A stretch of DNA of 64,000 nucleotides from Planctomycetia bacterium. Lineage in GTDB: Bacteria > Planctomycetota > Planctomycetia > Pirellulales > Thermoguttaceae. Numbering within the stretch: the stretch's first letter is position 1; the number at the start of each line of letters is the position of its first letter. Location: the NCBI GenBank assembly GCA_030539295.1, contig JAUNSJ010000003.1, positions 1-64,000 on the forward strand, in the 5' to 3' direction. The notes below the pieces were generated by a model that saw only the letters and a list, made by a program, of their open reading frames with translations, was not told the origin of the DNA and searched no databases. Positions 17,542 through 26,965 of the stretch are shown here, piece after piece. The position numbers were made by a program, and so were the translations under genes.

Positions 17542-17570
17542 TTGACATAATTGCCTTTGGAATTTAGAAT
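17542..17570 (+). promoter_or_regulatory. Promoter of the DUF5107/TPR gene
   Basis: TTGACA (17542-17547) and TAGAAT (17565-17570), exact 17-base spacing, about 68 bases before the ATG at 17638. The boxes are the same as those of the preceding regulator gene. Confidence 0.75.
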
Positions 17571-17637
17571 TGAGATGTTCGGGCGGTGGGTTGTTCCGTT
17601 GCCCATCGTTCAAAAACTCCACAAACAAGGTAAAAAA

Positions 17638-20600
17638 ATGTTGCTGATTATGTCGTTTATCGTGTTGACTGCCGGCTGGTCCCTTTCGAATTCGTGTGTC
17701 TTCGCGGCTGGCACGGATAAAGAAAAGACTCTTTCCACGTCGGTCACGGAGGAGTCAATTACCCTTCCGACGTACGAAATTGGTCCGCCCGATTTGAATC
17801 CGATCTACTATACAGGGCGGGTCTACCAGGGCGCGCAGGGGCATGTATACCCTTACGCAATGTACGACCGACTTACCGATAATAAAGTGGAAAAAAGTTA
17901 TCGCGCATTGTTCCTGGAGAACGAATATCTCAAGATCGGAATCGTACCGGATCTGGGCGGACGCATACTTCAGGCAACGGATAAAACCAACAATTATGAA
18001 TTTTTTTATCGGCAGCACGTGGTCAAGCCGGCGCTGATCGGTATGATTGGCGCCTGGATTTCAGGTGGCGTCGAATGGAATATTCCGCACCATCATCGCC
18101 CCTCGACCTTCATGCCCATTGATTGGTCCATGAAAGCGGAAGAAGACGGGTCAAAAATTGTTTATGTCGGCGAGACGGAACTGCGGCATCGAATGAAATG
18201 GAGTGTTGCCATGAAAGTTTATCCCGGCAAGGCACTCCTGGAAGCCGAGGTCGTCGTCATGAATCGCTCCCCGCTGCCGCAGTCCATGTTGAGCTGGGCC
18301 AATGTTTCCGTTCATTGCAACGAAGAGTATCAGGTGATTTTTCCGCCTTCGGTACAGTATGGAACAGGGCACGCGAAAATTGATTTCGTTAACTGGCCAA
18401 TTCACAATGGTCTGGACTACAGTATGTGGAAGAATCACACGGATCAGTTCCGATCCGTTTTTGCCTGGGATTTCAAGGAGGATTTTCTTGCCGGATATGA
18501 TCACGGAAAAGAAGCGGGAACAGTGCATTTTGCGAATCATCACGTAGTCGGTGGAAAGAAATTTTTCCTTTGGGGCAACCACGACCGGGCAAAGATGTGG
18601 GATAAAATGTTAACCGATGATGATGGCTGTTATTTGGAACTCATGGTGGGCGCCTGGTCGGACAACCAGCCTGATTACAGTTGGATTGGTCCGGGTGAAG
18701 TGCGGTCGTTCAAGCATTATTGGTTTCCCATTTCCGGTATAAAACACGTTAAAAATGCGAACCTGAACGGTGCGGTTAACGTGGCCCGGGAGTCGGACGA
18801 GTCTGTATTTCTGGGTTACAGTCCCGTAACGCAATTGGTAAATGCAAGACTTTCTCTTACCGGTCAGGGGCGGGAATTATGGTCGAAAGTGGTCGATACG
18901 GAACCGGGTCGACCGATAACAGAAGTGGTCCCGGTACCGCGTGACCTGAAAGACCACGAACTTCGTTTTCAGGTTCAAAATGAAAAGGGAGAGGAACTTA
19001 TTGCCTATACCCCGGTGCTTTTGGAAAAGGAAGAGATGCCCGAACCTGTCAGGACAGCAGGAGATCCTAAAAAATGCAAGACGAACGAGGAACTGTATCT
19101 GGCCGGTCTGCGTCTGGAACAGTTTCATAACGCGCAGCTGGACCCGATGATTTATTACGGAGAGGCACTCGCGCGCGACCCGGAAGATGCGCGAGTGAAC
19201 ACAGCGGTCGGGCTGGGCGCACTGCGCATGGGTAAATGGGAGGAAGCAGAGCACTATTTTCGAACGGCGATACGGCGACTCGGGCACAATTACACGGTCT
19301 TAAAAGACGGTGAACCACATTATTATCTCGGACTTGCATTACGTGGCCAAGGTCGAGACGAAGAGGCAACGGACCAATTTTGGAAGGCGAGCTGGACGAC
19401 CTCGTATCAGGCGTCGGCGTTTTATCAATTGGCAGAACTGGCCGCGAAGCAGAACGACTGGCACAATGCGCTGGAACGCGTGGACCAGTCGCTGGCGGTC
19501 AATAACCGTGACAGCAAAGCCCTGTGTCTTAAGGCTTGGCTGCTGCGTCGTTCGGGACGCCCTGGCAGTGCCGAACTACTCGAAGGTGTCTTGCAAAAGG
19601 ATCCGCTTGACCTCGCGGCCGCTGTTGAAATGAGCTTTTTGGAAAAAGGAGACGCTTCGGATTTGGCAGCCATTGACAAGCGACGTGGTGCTGATCTGAT
19701 CCGACTACAGGAACTCGTTGAAGTTGCGGTTGACTACATGAACCGGGGCGCCTGGGACGATGCACATCGGCTCCTGCAAGAGGCAATTTCGACAGGAGCA
19801 CCCTACGCAGGACATCCGATGATTTGGTATTATGCCGGATGGTGCGAATTGCAGAATATTAACAGTCGCGAGCAGGCGTTGGCCAGTTTTGCCAAGGCGT
19901 CTTCGTTATCGAGCGATTATCTCTTTCCCTTTCGCGTGGAAGAACGTGCCTTGTTCGACGCCGTTTTGTCGGTTCTTCCGGAAGATGCACAAGCCCATTA
20001 TGCGTACGGTAATTTACTTTATTATTTAAAAGATTACGACAAGGCAATTGCGCAGTGGGAGGAATCGTCGCGAATACGCCCGGAATTCGGACGTGTTTGG
20101 CGCAATCTTGGTTTTGCCGCGGGACGAAACGGAAACATGGAAGAGGCCATAAAATTTTATGAAACGGCTTTGAAATACGATTCCTCTGACCCGCGTACCC
20201 TTACGGAACTTGATATCCTCTCCGCAGGTGTGGGACGCCCCGCGCGCCAGCGACTTGATATCATGGAGCGCCATATTCAGACGGTTATTCGTCACGACGA
20301 CAGTGTTGTGCGATTGATCGGTTTGTATAACGAAACAGGTCAATGCGATAAGTCGATTGATATTTTGGAAAAGCGTCATTTCCACGTTTGGGAAGGGGGA
20401 CGCGCAATCCATGATTTGTTCGTCGATGCTCATCTGATTCGCGGACTGCGTAATCGGGACGCGGGTCGTTATGAAGAAGCGATCTCCGATTTTCAGGCGG
20501 CGCAAACGTATCCGGCCAACCTGGAGGTGGGACGCACCAATGACGGTGGTCAAAATGCGAAAACACTTTATTTCCTGGGTACAACGCTGGAAAAGAAGGG

Positions 20601-20979
20601 CGACCAGGCGGCGGCACAAAAGGCCTATGAGCGTGCTGTGAGTCCGGAGAATAAACCGACTCAACTCTCGTCCGAGTTAACTTTTTATTGTATTTTGGCA
20701 TGGCGTAAATTGGGGCACACGGAAGAAGCAACGCAGTTACTTAATCAATATTCGCTTGCCGTGGAAGAGGAGGCGACGCGACAGCGGGAAATAAACGAAT
20801 TCTCCAAATTCGGAGAAGAAGGAACCGCCAGCGAGCGTCAGGCACTCGTCTACTTTCATCGCGGACTCGTTGCCTTGGCCGCAGGGAAACCGGAACAGAT
20901 GACCCAGGAGTTTGAACAGGCACTACGCTACAACCCGAATCTGATCTGGCCACCAATACTGCAACGTGAAAACTGGTAG
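17638..20979 (+). CDS. Secreted DUF5107 plus TPR-repeat protein
   Basis: 1113 residues from the ATG at 17638, where AAGG is 7 bases upstream and a signal peptide (LLIMSFIVLTAGWSLSNS...) begins. Residues about 40-400 form a DUF5107 domain, a mutarotase-like beta-sandwich (VPDLGGRILQATDKTNNYEFFYR, SGGVEWNIPHHH). Residues about 460-1100 carry many TPR-type helical repeats (ALRMGKWEEAEHYFRTAI, ALRGQGRDEEATDQFWKA, NMEEAIKFYETALKYD). DUF5107/TPR proteins are widespread in gut and soil polysaccharide degraders and may handle sugars, but no activity is proven. Upstream in-frame codons exist but have no binding site. The gene ends in a clear terminator. Confidence 0.88.
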   Translation: MLLIMSFIVLTAGWSLSNSCVFAAGTDKEKTLSTSVTEESITLPTYEIGPPDLNPIYYTGRVYQGAQGHVYPYAMYDRLTDNKVEKSYRALFLENEYLKIGIVPDLGGRILQATDKTNNYEFFYRQHVVKPALIGMIGAWISGGVEWNIPHHHRPSTFMPIDWSMKAEEDGSKIVYVGETELRHRMKWSVAMKVYPGKALLEAEVVVMNRSPLPQSMLSWANVSVHCNEEYQVIFPPSVQYGTGHAKIDFVNWPIHNGLDYSMWKNHTDQFRSVFAWDFKEDFLAGYDHGKEAGTVHFANHHVVGGKKFFLWGNHDRAKMWDKMLTDDDGCYLELMVGAWSDNQPDYSWIGPGEVRSFKHYWFPISGIKHVKNANLNGAVNVARESDESVFLGYSPVTQLVNARLSLTGQGRELWSKVVDTEPGRPITEVVPVPRDLKDHELRFQVQNEKGEELIAYTPVLLEKEEMPEPVRTAGDPKKCKTNEELYLAGLRLEQFHNAQLDPMIYYGEALARDPEDARVNTAVGLGALRMGKWEEAEHYFRTAIRRLGHNYTVLKDGEPHYYLGLALRGQGRDEEATDQFWKASWTTSYQASAFYQLAELAAKQNDWHNALERVDQSLAVNNRDSKALCLKAWLLRRSGRPGSAELLEGVLQKDPLDLAAAVEMSFLEKGDASDLAAIDKRRGADLIRLQELVEVAVDYMNRGAWDDAHRLLQEAISTGAPYAGHPMIWYYAGWCELQNINSREQALASFAKASSLSSDYLFPFRVEERALFDAVLSVLPEDAQAHYAYGNLLYYLKDYDKAIAQWEESSRIRPEFGRVWRNLGFAAGRNGNMEEAIKFYETALKYDSSDPRTLTELDILSAGVGRPARQRLDIMERHIQTVIRHDDSVVRLIGLYNETGQCDKSIDILEKRHFHVWEGGRAIHDLFVDAHLIRGLRNRDAGRYEEAISDFQAAQTYPANLEVGRTNDGGQNAKTLYFLGTTLEKKGDQAAAQKAYERAVSPENKPTQLSSELTFYCILAWRKLGHTEEATQLLNQYSLAVEEEATRQREINEFSKFGEEGTASERQALVYFHRGLVALAAGKPEQMTQEFEQALRYNPNLIWPPILQRENW

Positions 20980-21014
20980 TGCTGTAAGATAAACGTCTGT
21001 AATATAAGAGGAGC

Positions 21015-21054
21015 GGGCTGGAGTATTTTGACTTCAGCCCTTTCTCTGTTTTTT
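21015..21054 (+). terminator. Intrinsic terminator after the DUF5107/TPR gene
   Basis: GGGCTGGAG (21015-21023) pairs with CTTCAGCCC (21032-21040) over 9 bp with one G-U, followed by a T-rich tract (TTTCTCTGTTTTTT). Confidence 0.85.
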
Positions 21055-21073
21055 GACGAGTTACGAGACGCGT

Positions 21074-22366
21074 TTAATATTGACGAAACTTTTTGCGTAT
21101 TTCCGTTGAAGAAATATTATCGAGAAAGACGCTGGCCGGGATTTCCGAGCAGCGATCGCGCAGAGCGTCGGGGACGGTAATCTGATTGAGTGAGCGGACG
21201 TTTCCGTTCATCATGCGTGCGAAAACGAGGAAGCGGGCGCCGCCTTGGGCGAGGGCTGTCATGGCCGCATTGAATCCGCTTGGATAATAGCAAGGCATAA
21301 CGAGTCGTTCGAAAGTATCGGCTCCGAGGACAAAGGTTGCCTTGGGAAACATTTTGATCTTGTCGAGAAAGAGAGGGCATGAGGTAAGCCACAGTTCAGC
21401 ATTCGGCGCGGCCCGAAGCAGGGCAGTGCCCCGTGCGTAAAGCTCAAGGTAGTTTAACGGGGGCTTGTCGGCGTTGCGGACCGGGAGTTCAAAAGCGACC
21501 TGTTGATTCAGAACCTGACTTGCAATTTTTTGAATGGCGATATGCCCGCGATGTATCGGATTAAAGGACCCGGAAAAGAGGGCCAGACCGGGTGACGGTT
21601 CCGTCTGACATATCCCGTTCGTCTTGCGCCAGAGGAGAGCCGGCGGTTGCGACGTGGACTCATCCGAACTTCTGGTTGTGAAATTGGTGAACAGGAGGCT
21701 TGCCCAGTATTCCGGAGCGAACAGAGTTGTGCACGAACGGGATTCATCCTCGGGGCAGGGCACAGAACGCCCAAAAGGATGTCTGCTCTTAACCAGTACG
21801 GGCGCGACATTCAACTTTTCTTTCAGACAGTCCGGGAACGGGACGCCGTTACACGCGTTGTTCTGGCAAAAATGATGAATCCGTTGTTTCAGGAGCGCGA
21901 GAGTGAGGCGGGCGACAATGCGTTCTTCCGTGGCGCGGGTCCGGTCATTTCGTTCCTTGTTAAAGACGTGTGAAAGTAGCGAGCATGTCAGTCGCGACTG
22001 CGCTGCGATGAAGACGCGATGCTCACCCCGTTTAACGCGACCGGTGGCAAGCGAAGCCGTAACGCCGATCCCAATAAGTGAGTTGGGGTCGGTATCAGGA
22101 GCAGCGAGTTCCCTGGCGTTTATATAGGCCTTCATCGCCAGTTCAGCTGCGGTGGCAGGAGAGCAGTAGGAGTCGGGCGTGTGTCCCAGCTCGCGGTCAA
22201 CAGCGGCGAAGGAGTAGGGAACGCTGGCATTAAGAATCGTCTGCGAGGCCCCGGGTATGGCGGTCAGCAGAGCAATTGCTTGCGTTCCGCCTCCTGTGGC
22301 GGTTATTGAAATTTTTATTGGACTGGCGTGAATGTCCCGAATCATATCCTGCCAGGAAGTTCGCAT
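21074..22366 (-). CDS. CinA-like / NadD-like nucleotidyltransferase fusion protein
   Basis: 430 residues. The N-terminal half (about 10-190) resembles the CinA C-terminal/amidohydrolase fold (ISITATGGGTQAIALLTAIPG, then a YSFAAVDRELG stretch and IGIGVTASLATGRVKRG). The C-terminal half (about 245-430) is a cytidylyltransferase-like domain with GSFNPIHRGHI, matching the HxGH signature of nucleotidyl transferases such as NadD, and a late SSTEIR motif. The same order is known to me from plant proteins annotated as nucleotidylyl transferase superfamily. A role in NAD or other nucleotide metabolism is plausible but unproven. It follows the third XylR-like gene by 41 bases on the same strand. No strong binding site; an ATG at 22345 is an alternative start. 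Confidence 0.75.
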   Translation of the reverse strand: MRTSWQDMIRDIHASPIKISITATGGGTQAIALLTAIPGASQTILNASVPYSFAAVDRELGHTPDSYCSPATAAELAMKAYINARELAAPDTDPNSLIGIGVTASLATGRVKRGEHRVFIAAQSRLTCSLLSHVFNKERNDRTRATEERIVARLTLALLKQRIHHFCQNNACNGVPFPDCLKEKLNVAPVLVKSRHPFGRSVPCPEDESRSCTTLFAPEYWASLLFTNFTTRSSDESTSQPPALLWRKTNGICQTEPSPGLALFSGSFNPIHRGHIAIQKIASQVLNQQVAFELPVRNADKPPLNYLELYARGTALLRAAPNAELWLTSCPLFLDKIKMFPKATFVLGADTFERLVMPCYYPSGFNAAMTALAQGGARFLVFARMMNGNVRSLNQITVPDALRDRCSEIPASVFLDNISSTEIRKKFRQY

Positions 22367-22407
22367 TATATTCTGTTTTTCTGTATTGTGTGAAAAAGTT
22401 GCAAAGT

Positions 22408-23589
22408 TTAACCGTTGGTCTTGTGACGATTGAGGCGACGATATTTCCCAGGCGTTGTTCCTTCATATTGCGAGAAGGCACGCAGCATGGGTTTAAGATT
22501 GCCGAACCCGGACAGCCGGGCAATACGTTCAACCGGGTCGTCCGTCTCAATGAGAAGCGACTTGGCGTGGTTCAGGCGGAACTGGTCGATTTGTTCCCGA
22601 ACGGAGCAGCCGAGCACAACGGAGAAATGACGTTCGAGCGTGCGTCGCGACAGATTGAGATCGCGCGCGACTTCCGCAACCCCGATGGGACGCTGATAAC
22701 AGGTACGAATAAAACGTGTTGCGAGATTGACGACTTCGTTATCTTGTGCCAGTACGTCGGTCGACAGACGCGTAACGATTTCGGTGGGGAGTACGTCGAT
22801 TCGATGGTAGCCTGTCGCGGCCCCGGAGATGAGATTCCAGAGGAGATCAGCCGCCTGAAAACCGACGTCGGATAAATTAAAGGCAATACTGGACAGCGGC
22901 GGCGTGGTGAGTTCGCAAATGAGGTCGTCGTTATCGATTCCGAGTACGGCGATTTCGTCCGGAACGAGATAGCCCAGTCTCTGGCACGTTTCCAGCAGGA
23001 GCGACCCGCGGTCGTCGTTACAGGTTAATATGGCAACCGGTTTCGGCAGTGACTTGAGCCAGTTGACCAGATAAGGTTGTTCTTTTTCTCGCGAGAGTAC
23101 TTGTCGTTTATCCGGTTGCGGATAGATATGGCACAGGCCGCCGTGGTCGACGACCAGTTGCGAAAAGGCCTCTTCCCGCAATTGTGACCAGATTCGACAG
23201 GGGAGTCCGCAATAAGCGAAATTGTGAAAGCCACGCTCAAGAAAATAATCGAAGGCCATACCGGCAATCGCAGCCGCATCGGAAATAATTTCGCTTATCC
23301 CAAGTTCCTGTTTGATTCGCACGTATTCTTCCAGCGACGGTTCTATGGTAACGACCGGGACTTTGAGTTCGCGCACCGCATCGACAACGCCAGGCGTTGG
23401 CAGTCGTGCAATAACGCCGACATTTTCGATATCGCGAAGCCGGGGCAGTTCCTGGTCCACGTGCCCCGTCGAAACAATAAAGGTCACCGGGCCATACAGA
23501 TTGGACCAGCGTATGGCCCCGCGAAAGATTTCCCGCGTAAAATGTCGGGACGTCTCTAACAGTAAATAATAGGTCGCTCTCTGTGGCAT
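22408..23589 (-). CDS. XylR-like AraC-family transcriptional regulator (3)
   Basis: 393 residues, same architecture as the other two: LacI-like ligand-binding part (YYLLLETSRHFTREIFRG, AVLGIDNDDLICELTTPPL) and AraC helix-turn-helix at the C-terminus (GVAEVARDLNLSRRTLERHF ... GTTPGKYRRLNRHK). AAAGGAG is 7 bases before the ATG. A promoter lies at 23634-23662. It is followed on the same strand by the CinA-like fusion gene, which may be co-transcribed. The likely ligand is a sugar, by analogy only. Confidence 0.9.
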   Translation of the reverse strand: MPQRATYYLLLETSRHFTREIFRGAIRWSNLYGPVTFIVSTGHVDQELPRLRDIENVGVIARLPTPGVVDAVRELKVPVVTIEPSLEEYVRIKQELGISEIISDAAAIAGMAFDYFLERGFHNFAYCGLPCRIWSQLREEAFSQLVVDHGGLCHIYPQPDKRQVLSREKEQPYLVNWLKSLPKPVAILTCNDDRGSLLLETCQRLGYLVPDEIAVLGIDNDDLICELTTPPLSSIAFNLSDVGFQAADLLWNLISGAATGYHRIDVLPTEIVTRLSTDVLAQDNEVVNLATRFIRTCYQRPIGVAEVARDLNLSRRTLERHFSVVLGCSVREQIDQFRLNHAKSLLIETDDPVERIARLSGFGNLKPMLRAFSQYEGTTPGKYRRLNRHKTNG

Positions 23590-23633
23590 GACTGGCTCCT
23601 TTGGGGGTCGGGTGGTTTCCGGGACTGAAAAAG

Positions 23634-23662
23634 ATTGTAAAGGTTATCACCTCCTTTGTCAA
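23634..23662 (-). promoter_or_regulatory. Promoter of the third XylR-like regulator
   Basis: On the minus strand TTGACA (23657-23662), 17 bases, TACAAT (23634-23639). The leader is about 40 bases. Confidence 0.75.
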
Positions 23663-24044
23663 GACCGGGCCGAGATACCTGTTACGCAAGGTGCGATTGA
23701 AAATAAGGTGAATTGCGGAATCGTGTAAAAATATGAAATAAATTCTATTAGTATATGTAAAATCTTGTTTTTCTTCATAAGTGATATTTATGTATTAAAA
23801 AACATTTGTGAAATCTGGTAAAATTTACCGTTTATACGGATTTTTCTGAATATTCGGATTGCATCTTACCGATAAGTGATAAGCAAGCCAGGGCGTAGAC
23901 TTGGTTTGGTGTAAATATGGCTAATCCTGATGGTATACACAAAGATTTGAAGCTAAAACAAGTCTTGTGTACGAAGGCAGGAGTCGTGGCGAGCGAATTA
24001 AGTTTGAAAGAACTCTTGGAAAAATAACGTGAAAAGAGGCGAAA
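23663..24044. other. AT-rich divergent gap
   Basis: A 382-base region, strongly AT-rich around 23700-23830, between a minus-strand regulator and a plus-strand secreted protein. I see no convincing promoter with both boxes for the plus-strand gene, no repeat copy, and no gene. Confidence 0.5.
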
Positions 24045-24851
24045 ATGAGACAAATGATGACAAAGATGATGTTGCGTTGTGTGGTTTTAGCGGTGTTTCT
24101 GTCGGTGGCCGCGGTTTCGAATGCCCAGCAGGGAATGTACGACATGGGTCAAGGATGCACCACCTGTGGCGGCGGCGCGGCCATGTCGGGTGCGGTCATG
24201 TACGGGGGCGATGCCTGCTGCGATACGGGTTGCTCGACCGGATGTTGTGGCGTGTCCACGGGTTGCGGAGGCGACTGCTTTAGTGGAGTGGGAGCCCTGG
24301 TTAAGGGTGCGGCCGAAGTGGCACTGACGCCGGTAGAATGGGTGGCGTCACTGCTGTCCTGCGGAACCTACGCCGATTGCGGCTGTGCGCCGGCCCCGCG
24401 CCGTACTTATTGTGACCCGTGTGACCGCTGTGGAAACTGGGTCGGGTGCGAGCAATGTGGTGGGGTTGGATGCAGTGCCTGTGCCGGGGCTGGCCAATCC
24501 GCGGGAGCCTATTATAATTATAATAATGGGGAAGAATATATCGAGCAAGGGACGGAAACGCTCCTGCCCGAGACGGCGGCTCCTGCCTCCACGCCGAAGT
24601 CGGAACCGTTACCAGTCGAGCCCTCGCCGGTTGAGTCACTTCCGAGCGAAGTCGTTCCAACTCCTGTTCCCAGTGATATAAGCGGGCAGGAGGTTATGAT
24701 ACTCAAGCGTCAGGCAGACGGGACTTACGTTGTTGTGCCCGCGGCATCGAATGGCAAGATACGTCCGGTCGGTTATGAAACCGTGCAAAAGCCGGTGCGT
24801 CCGAATCCTGCCCACAATGCCGGTACCCGCCTGATGAATTTTGGAAAATAG
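24045..24851 (+). CDS. Secreted cysteine-rich protein of unknown function
   Basis: 268 residues. A Sec signal peptide ends near AAVSNAQQ. The mature N-terminal part is very rich in Cys and Gly (CTTCGGG, DACCDTGCSTGCCG, STGCGGDC). A second Cys cluster follows near 115-150 (CDPCDRCG, CEQCGGVGCSACAG), resembling zinc-knuckle or metal-binding spacing. Then comes a Pro/Glu-rich low-complexity linker and a short basic tail. No known family is recognised. The cysteines may form disulfides or bind metal outside the cytoplasm. AGAGG lies just upstream of the ATG. It is followed after 214 bases by the thioredoxin-fold gene. Confidence 0.75.
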   Translation: MRQMMTKMMLRCVVLAVFLSVAAVSNAQQGMYDMGQGCTTCGGGAAMSGAVMYGGDACCDTGCSTGCCGVSTGCGGDCFSGVGALVKGAAEVALTPVEWVASLLSCGTYADCGCAPAPRRTYCDPCDRCGNWVGCEQCGGVGCSACAGAGQSAGAYYNYNNGEEYIEQGTETLLPETAAPASTPKSEPLPVEPSPVESLPSEVVPTPVPSDISGQEVMILKRQADGTYVVVPAASNGKIRPVGYETVQKPVRPNPAHNAGTRLMNFGK

Positions 24852-25065
24852 ACACACGAGAGTCGTCCTGACAATTCTGTTTTTGCGGTTTCCCCGTGGC
24901 TTGGACTGCGGGTTACCGCAAGAGACGCGTGAAATGATTGGGCGACGGTGTGTGAATGATTTGGGACGGACCGCTTGTTGGCAGGAATCTTTTGCCGGCT
25001 TAGCGGACTTCCCAAATGTTTTTTGTATTGTTAACGAGACCTTCCAGCCTGAAAGAGAGACAAAG

Positions 25066-26943
25066 ATGACCTTCTTGACTCGCATAAACCATCTGGTGTT
25101 TGTTTTACTTCTGACTCTTGCCCTGCCTGTTATTGCCTGGGGGCAGCAGTATACCCCGGAGCAGATTCTGAAGGTTGTGCCCTCGCAGGCGGACGTACCG
25201 TGTGATGTTCCCACGGATGCGGAGATTGCGAATTGCAAGATTGTGCAGTTCAAGGAAGGGTCTTACAAGGGGATCGGTCTGGTCAAGCCGGACGGAGCGA
25301 CGCCACTTCGCGTTTGGTGTGCTCCTGAAGGGAGTCAGAAGGTGGAGCAGATTCGGTATTACCGCAACGGCGTGGAGATATTTCGCGACATATTGGGTCG
25401 TGAATGCCGCTGGTTGAACGACGCGGGGAGTCGCTGGGGCGTTCTGGAGTCAGGTACGAAGCGGATTGCGTCGTGGAAGAGTCTGTCTCCGGAAGAGGCG
25501 ACGGCGGAGATTGTTGCGGCCCTCAAGACGAACGACGTTTCGCGGTATAAGGCCGTGGCGTTAACCGCGGACGATGTCAAGACGTTAGGCGTGCAAGATC
25601 CGCTGGCCAGTGAGCTGCTGCGTCAGATAGAAGGGGTGGACGCCGGGTTCGACGCCCTGGTCGCTCGTCTTAAACTTCCTTCGACGATTGTTTGGGGCGC
25701 GTTTAACGGGAGTCGTCCGGCACTTCTTCCGGCGGATAAGAATGGTCTGGTTGCCGACCTGGCCGCCTACTTTAACTCCAGTGTGGTTCTTATGAACCCG
25801 GAGAATGCCGCGGACAGCTATCAGTTGTTTATTGGCGACCTGGTACGCGTAGGCGCAACGTGGAAAATTATTGGCTTGCCCGCAGGCGATGAGTACGGTA
25901 GTGGCAAGAACGAAGCGAGTGTTACCTCGGTCCTGTTCCCCTCGCAGAGCGACATGACTGTCAGTCCGGACGCGGCAGGCGATTATAATTCCGTTGCGGA
26001 GCAGTTAAACGACGCCTATCGTCAGTTGGAGAGTGCAACGCCGGAGAATTATGCTGCTCTGTGTGAAAACGCGTACAATCTTTTGCTCACGCTGGCCTAT
26101 AAGAACCCCAATGAAGAGACGACCATCGTCACCCAGGCGGCGGATCTGGTCTTTACCGGAATTCAGTCGGGCCTGTTTCCCAAGGGGACCGAAATTCTTG
26201 CCCAGCTCAACGATGCGTATAAAGACAGCTCAAATTCCGAGCTGGTCGCTCATATTCGCTTGCGGAAAATCGACGGCGATTTCTACTCTCTTACGCAGCA
26301 GAGTCCGCCCCCGAAAATCGGCGATTTGGAAAAGGCCCAGACCCGGCATACAGAAGAGTTAGCTGCCTTTGCTGAGGAGTTCCCCAATACGGTGGCCGGT
26401 GCTCATGCACTTATGTACCTGGCAAACGACCAGGAGTACTTACAGGAAGACGACCAGGCCATTAACTATTACAGTACCGTCGTTAAACATTTTCCAGACG
26501 ACCCCATTGGCAAAAAGGCCCAAGGAGCCTTGAATCGACTTCAGGGTGAAGGCAAGCCGTTCGTCGTGTCCCCATGGAACTTCCTCGAAGGCGGAACGCT
26601 GAATCTCAACGACTACAAAGGCAAGGAGACGGTCATTTTTATCTGGGCAAGCTGGCAGCCGGACGATGTGCAAAAAATGCAATCACTGGCGAAGAGTCGT
26701 TCGATTAACGTTGTGGGCGTGAGTCTCGACGCAACGCCGGACGAGGCGACGGCCTTTATTAAAGCGTTTGGTTCGCCGCTCCCCTGGAAGAACGTCTGTC
26801 TTGAGGGCGGGCTGGATGGGCCATGTGCCTTGGAGCTGGGTGTGCAGAACGTGCCCATGATGATTCTGCTCGATGCGGACGCCAATTTGGTTCGCGCTAA
26901 TGTCATGTCGGTCGACGACTTGAGTGTCCTGCTGGGTAAATAA
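25066..26943 (+). CDS. Secreted protein with cysteine-less thioredoxin-like domain
   Basis: 625 residues from the ATG at 25066, chosen because a signal peptide (LTRINHLVFVLLLTLALPVIAWG) starts there. Reading from further upstream would overlap the preceding gene. The middle is helical with a TPR-like stretch (about 400-490). Residues about 500-625 match the TlpA/AhpC-like thioredoxin fold (LNDYKGKETVIFIWASWQPDD, VVGVSLDATPDEATAFIKAF, VQNVPMMILLDADANLV). The usual WCxxC is replaced by WQPDD, so redox activity is not expected. The cis-Pro loop (NVP) is kept. It is followed after 22 bases by the next gene, probably in one operon. Confidence 0.82.
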   Translation: MTFLTRINHLVFVLLLTLALPVIAWGQQYTPEQILKVVPSQADVPCDVPTDAEIANCKIVQFKEGSYKGIGLVKPDGATPLRVWCAPEGSQKVEQIRYYRNGVEIFRDILGRECRWLNDAGSRWGVLESGTKRIASWKSLSPEEATAEIVAALKTNDVSRYKAVALTADDVKTLGVQDPLASELLRQIEGVDAGFDALVARLKLPSTIVWGAFNGSRPALLPADKNGLVADLAAYFNSSVVLMNPENAADSYQLFIGDLVRVGATWKIIGLPAGDEYGSGKNEASVTSVLFPSQSDMTVSPDAAGDYNSVAEQLNDAYRQLESATPENYAALCENAYNLLLTLAYKNPNEETTIVTQAADLVFTGIQSGLFPKGTEILAQLNDAYKDSSNSELVAHIRLRKIDGDFYSLTQQSPPPKIGDLEKAQTRHTEELAAFAEEFPNTVAGAHALMYLANDQEYLQEDDQAINYYSTVVKHFPDDPIGKKAQGALNRLQGEGKPFVVSPWNFLEGGTLNLNDYKGKETVIFIWASWQPDDVQKMQSLAKSRSINVVGVSLDATPDEATAFIKAFGSPLPWKNVCLEGGLDGPCALELGVQNVPMMILLDADANLVRANVMSVDDLSVLLGK

Positions 26944-26965
26944 CGACAAGGGCAGGAGAAAAGTT

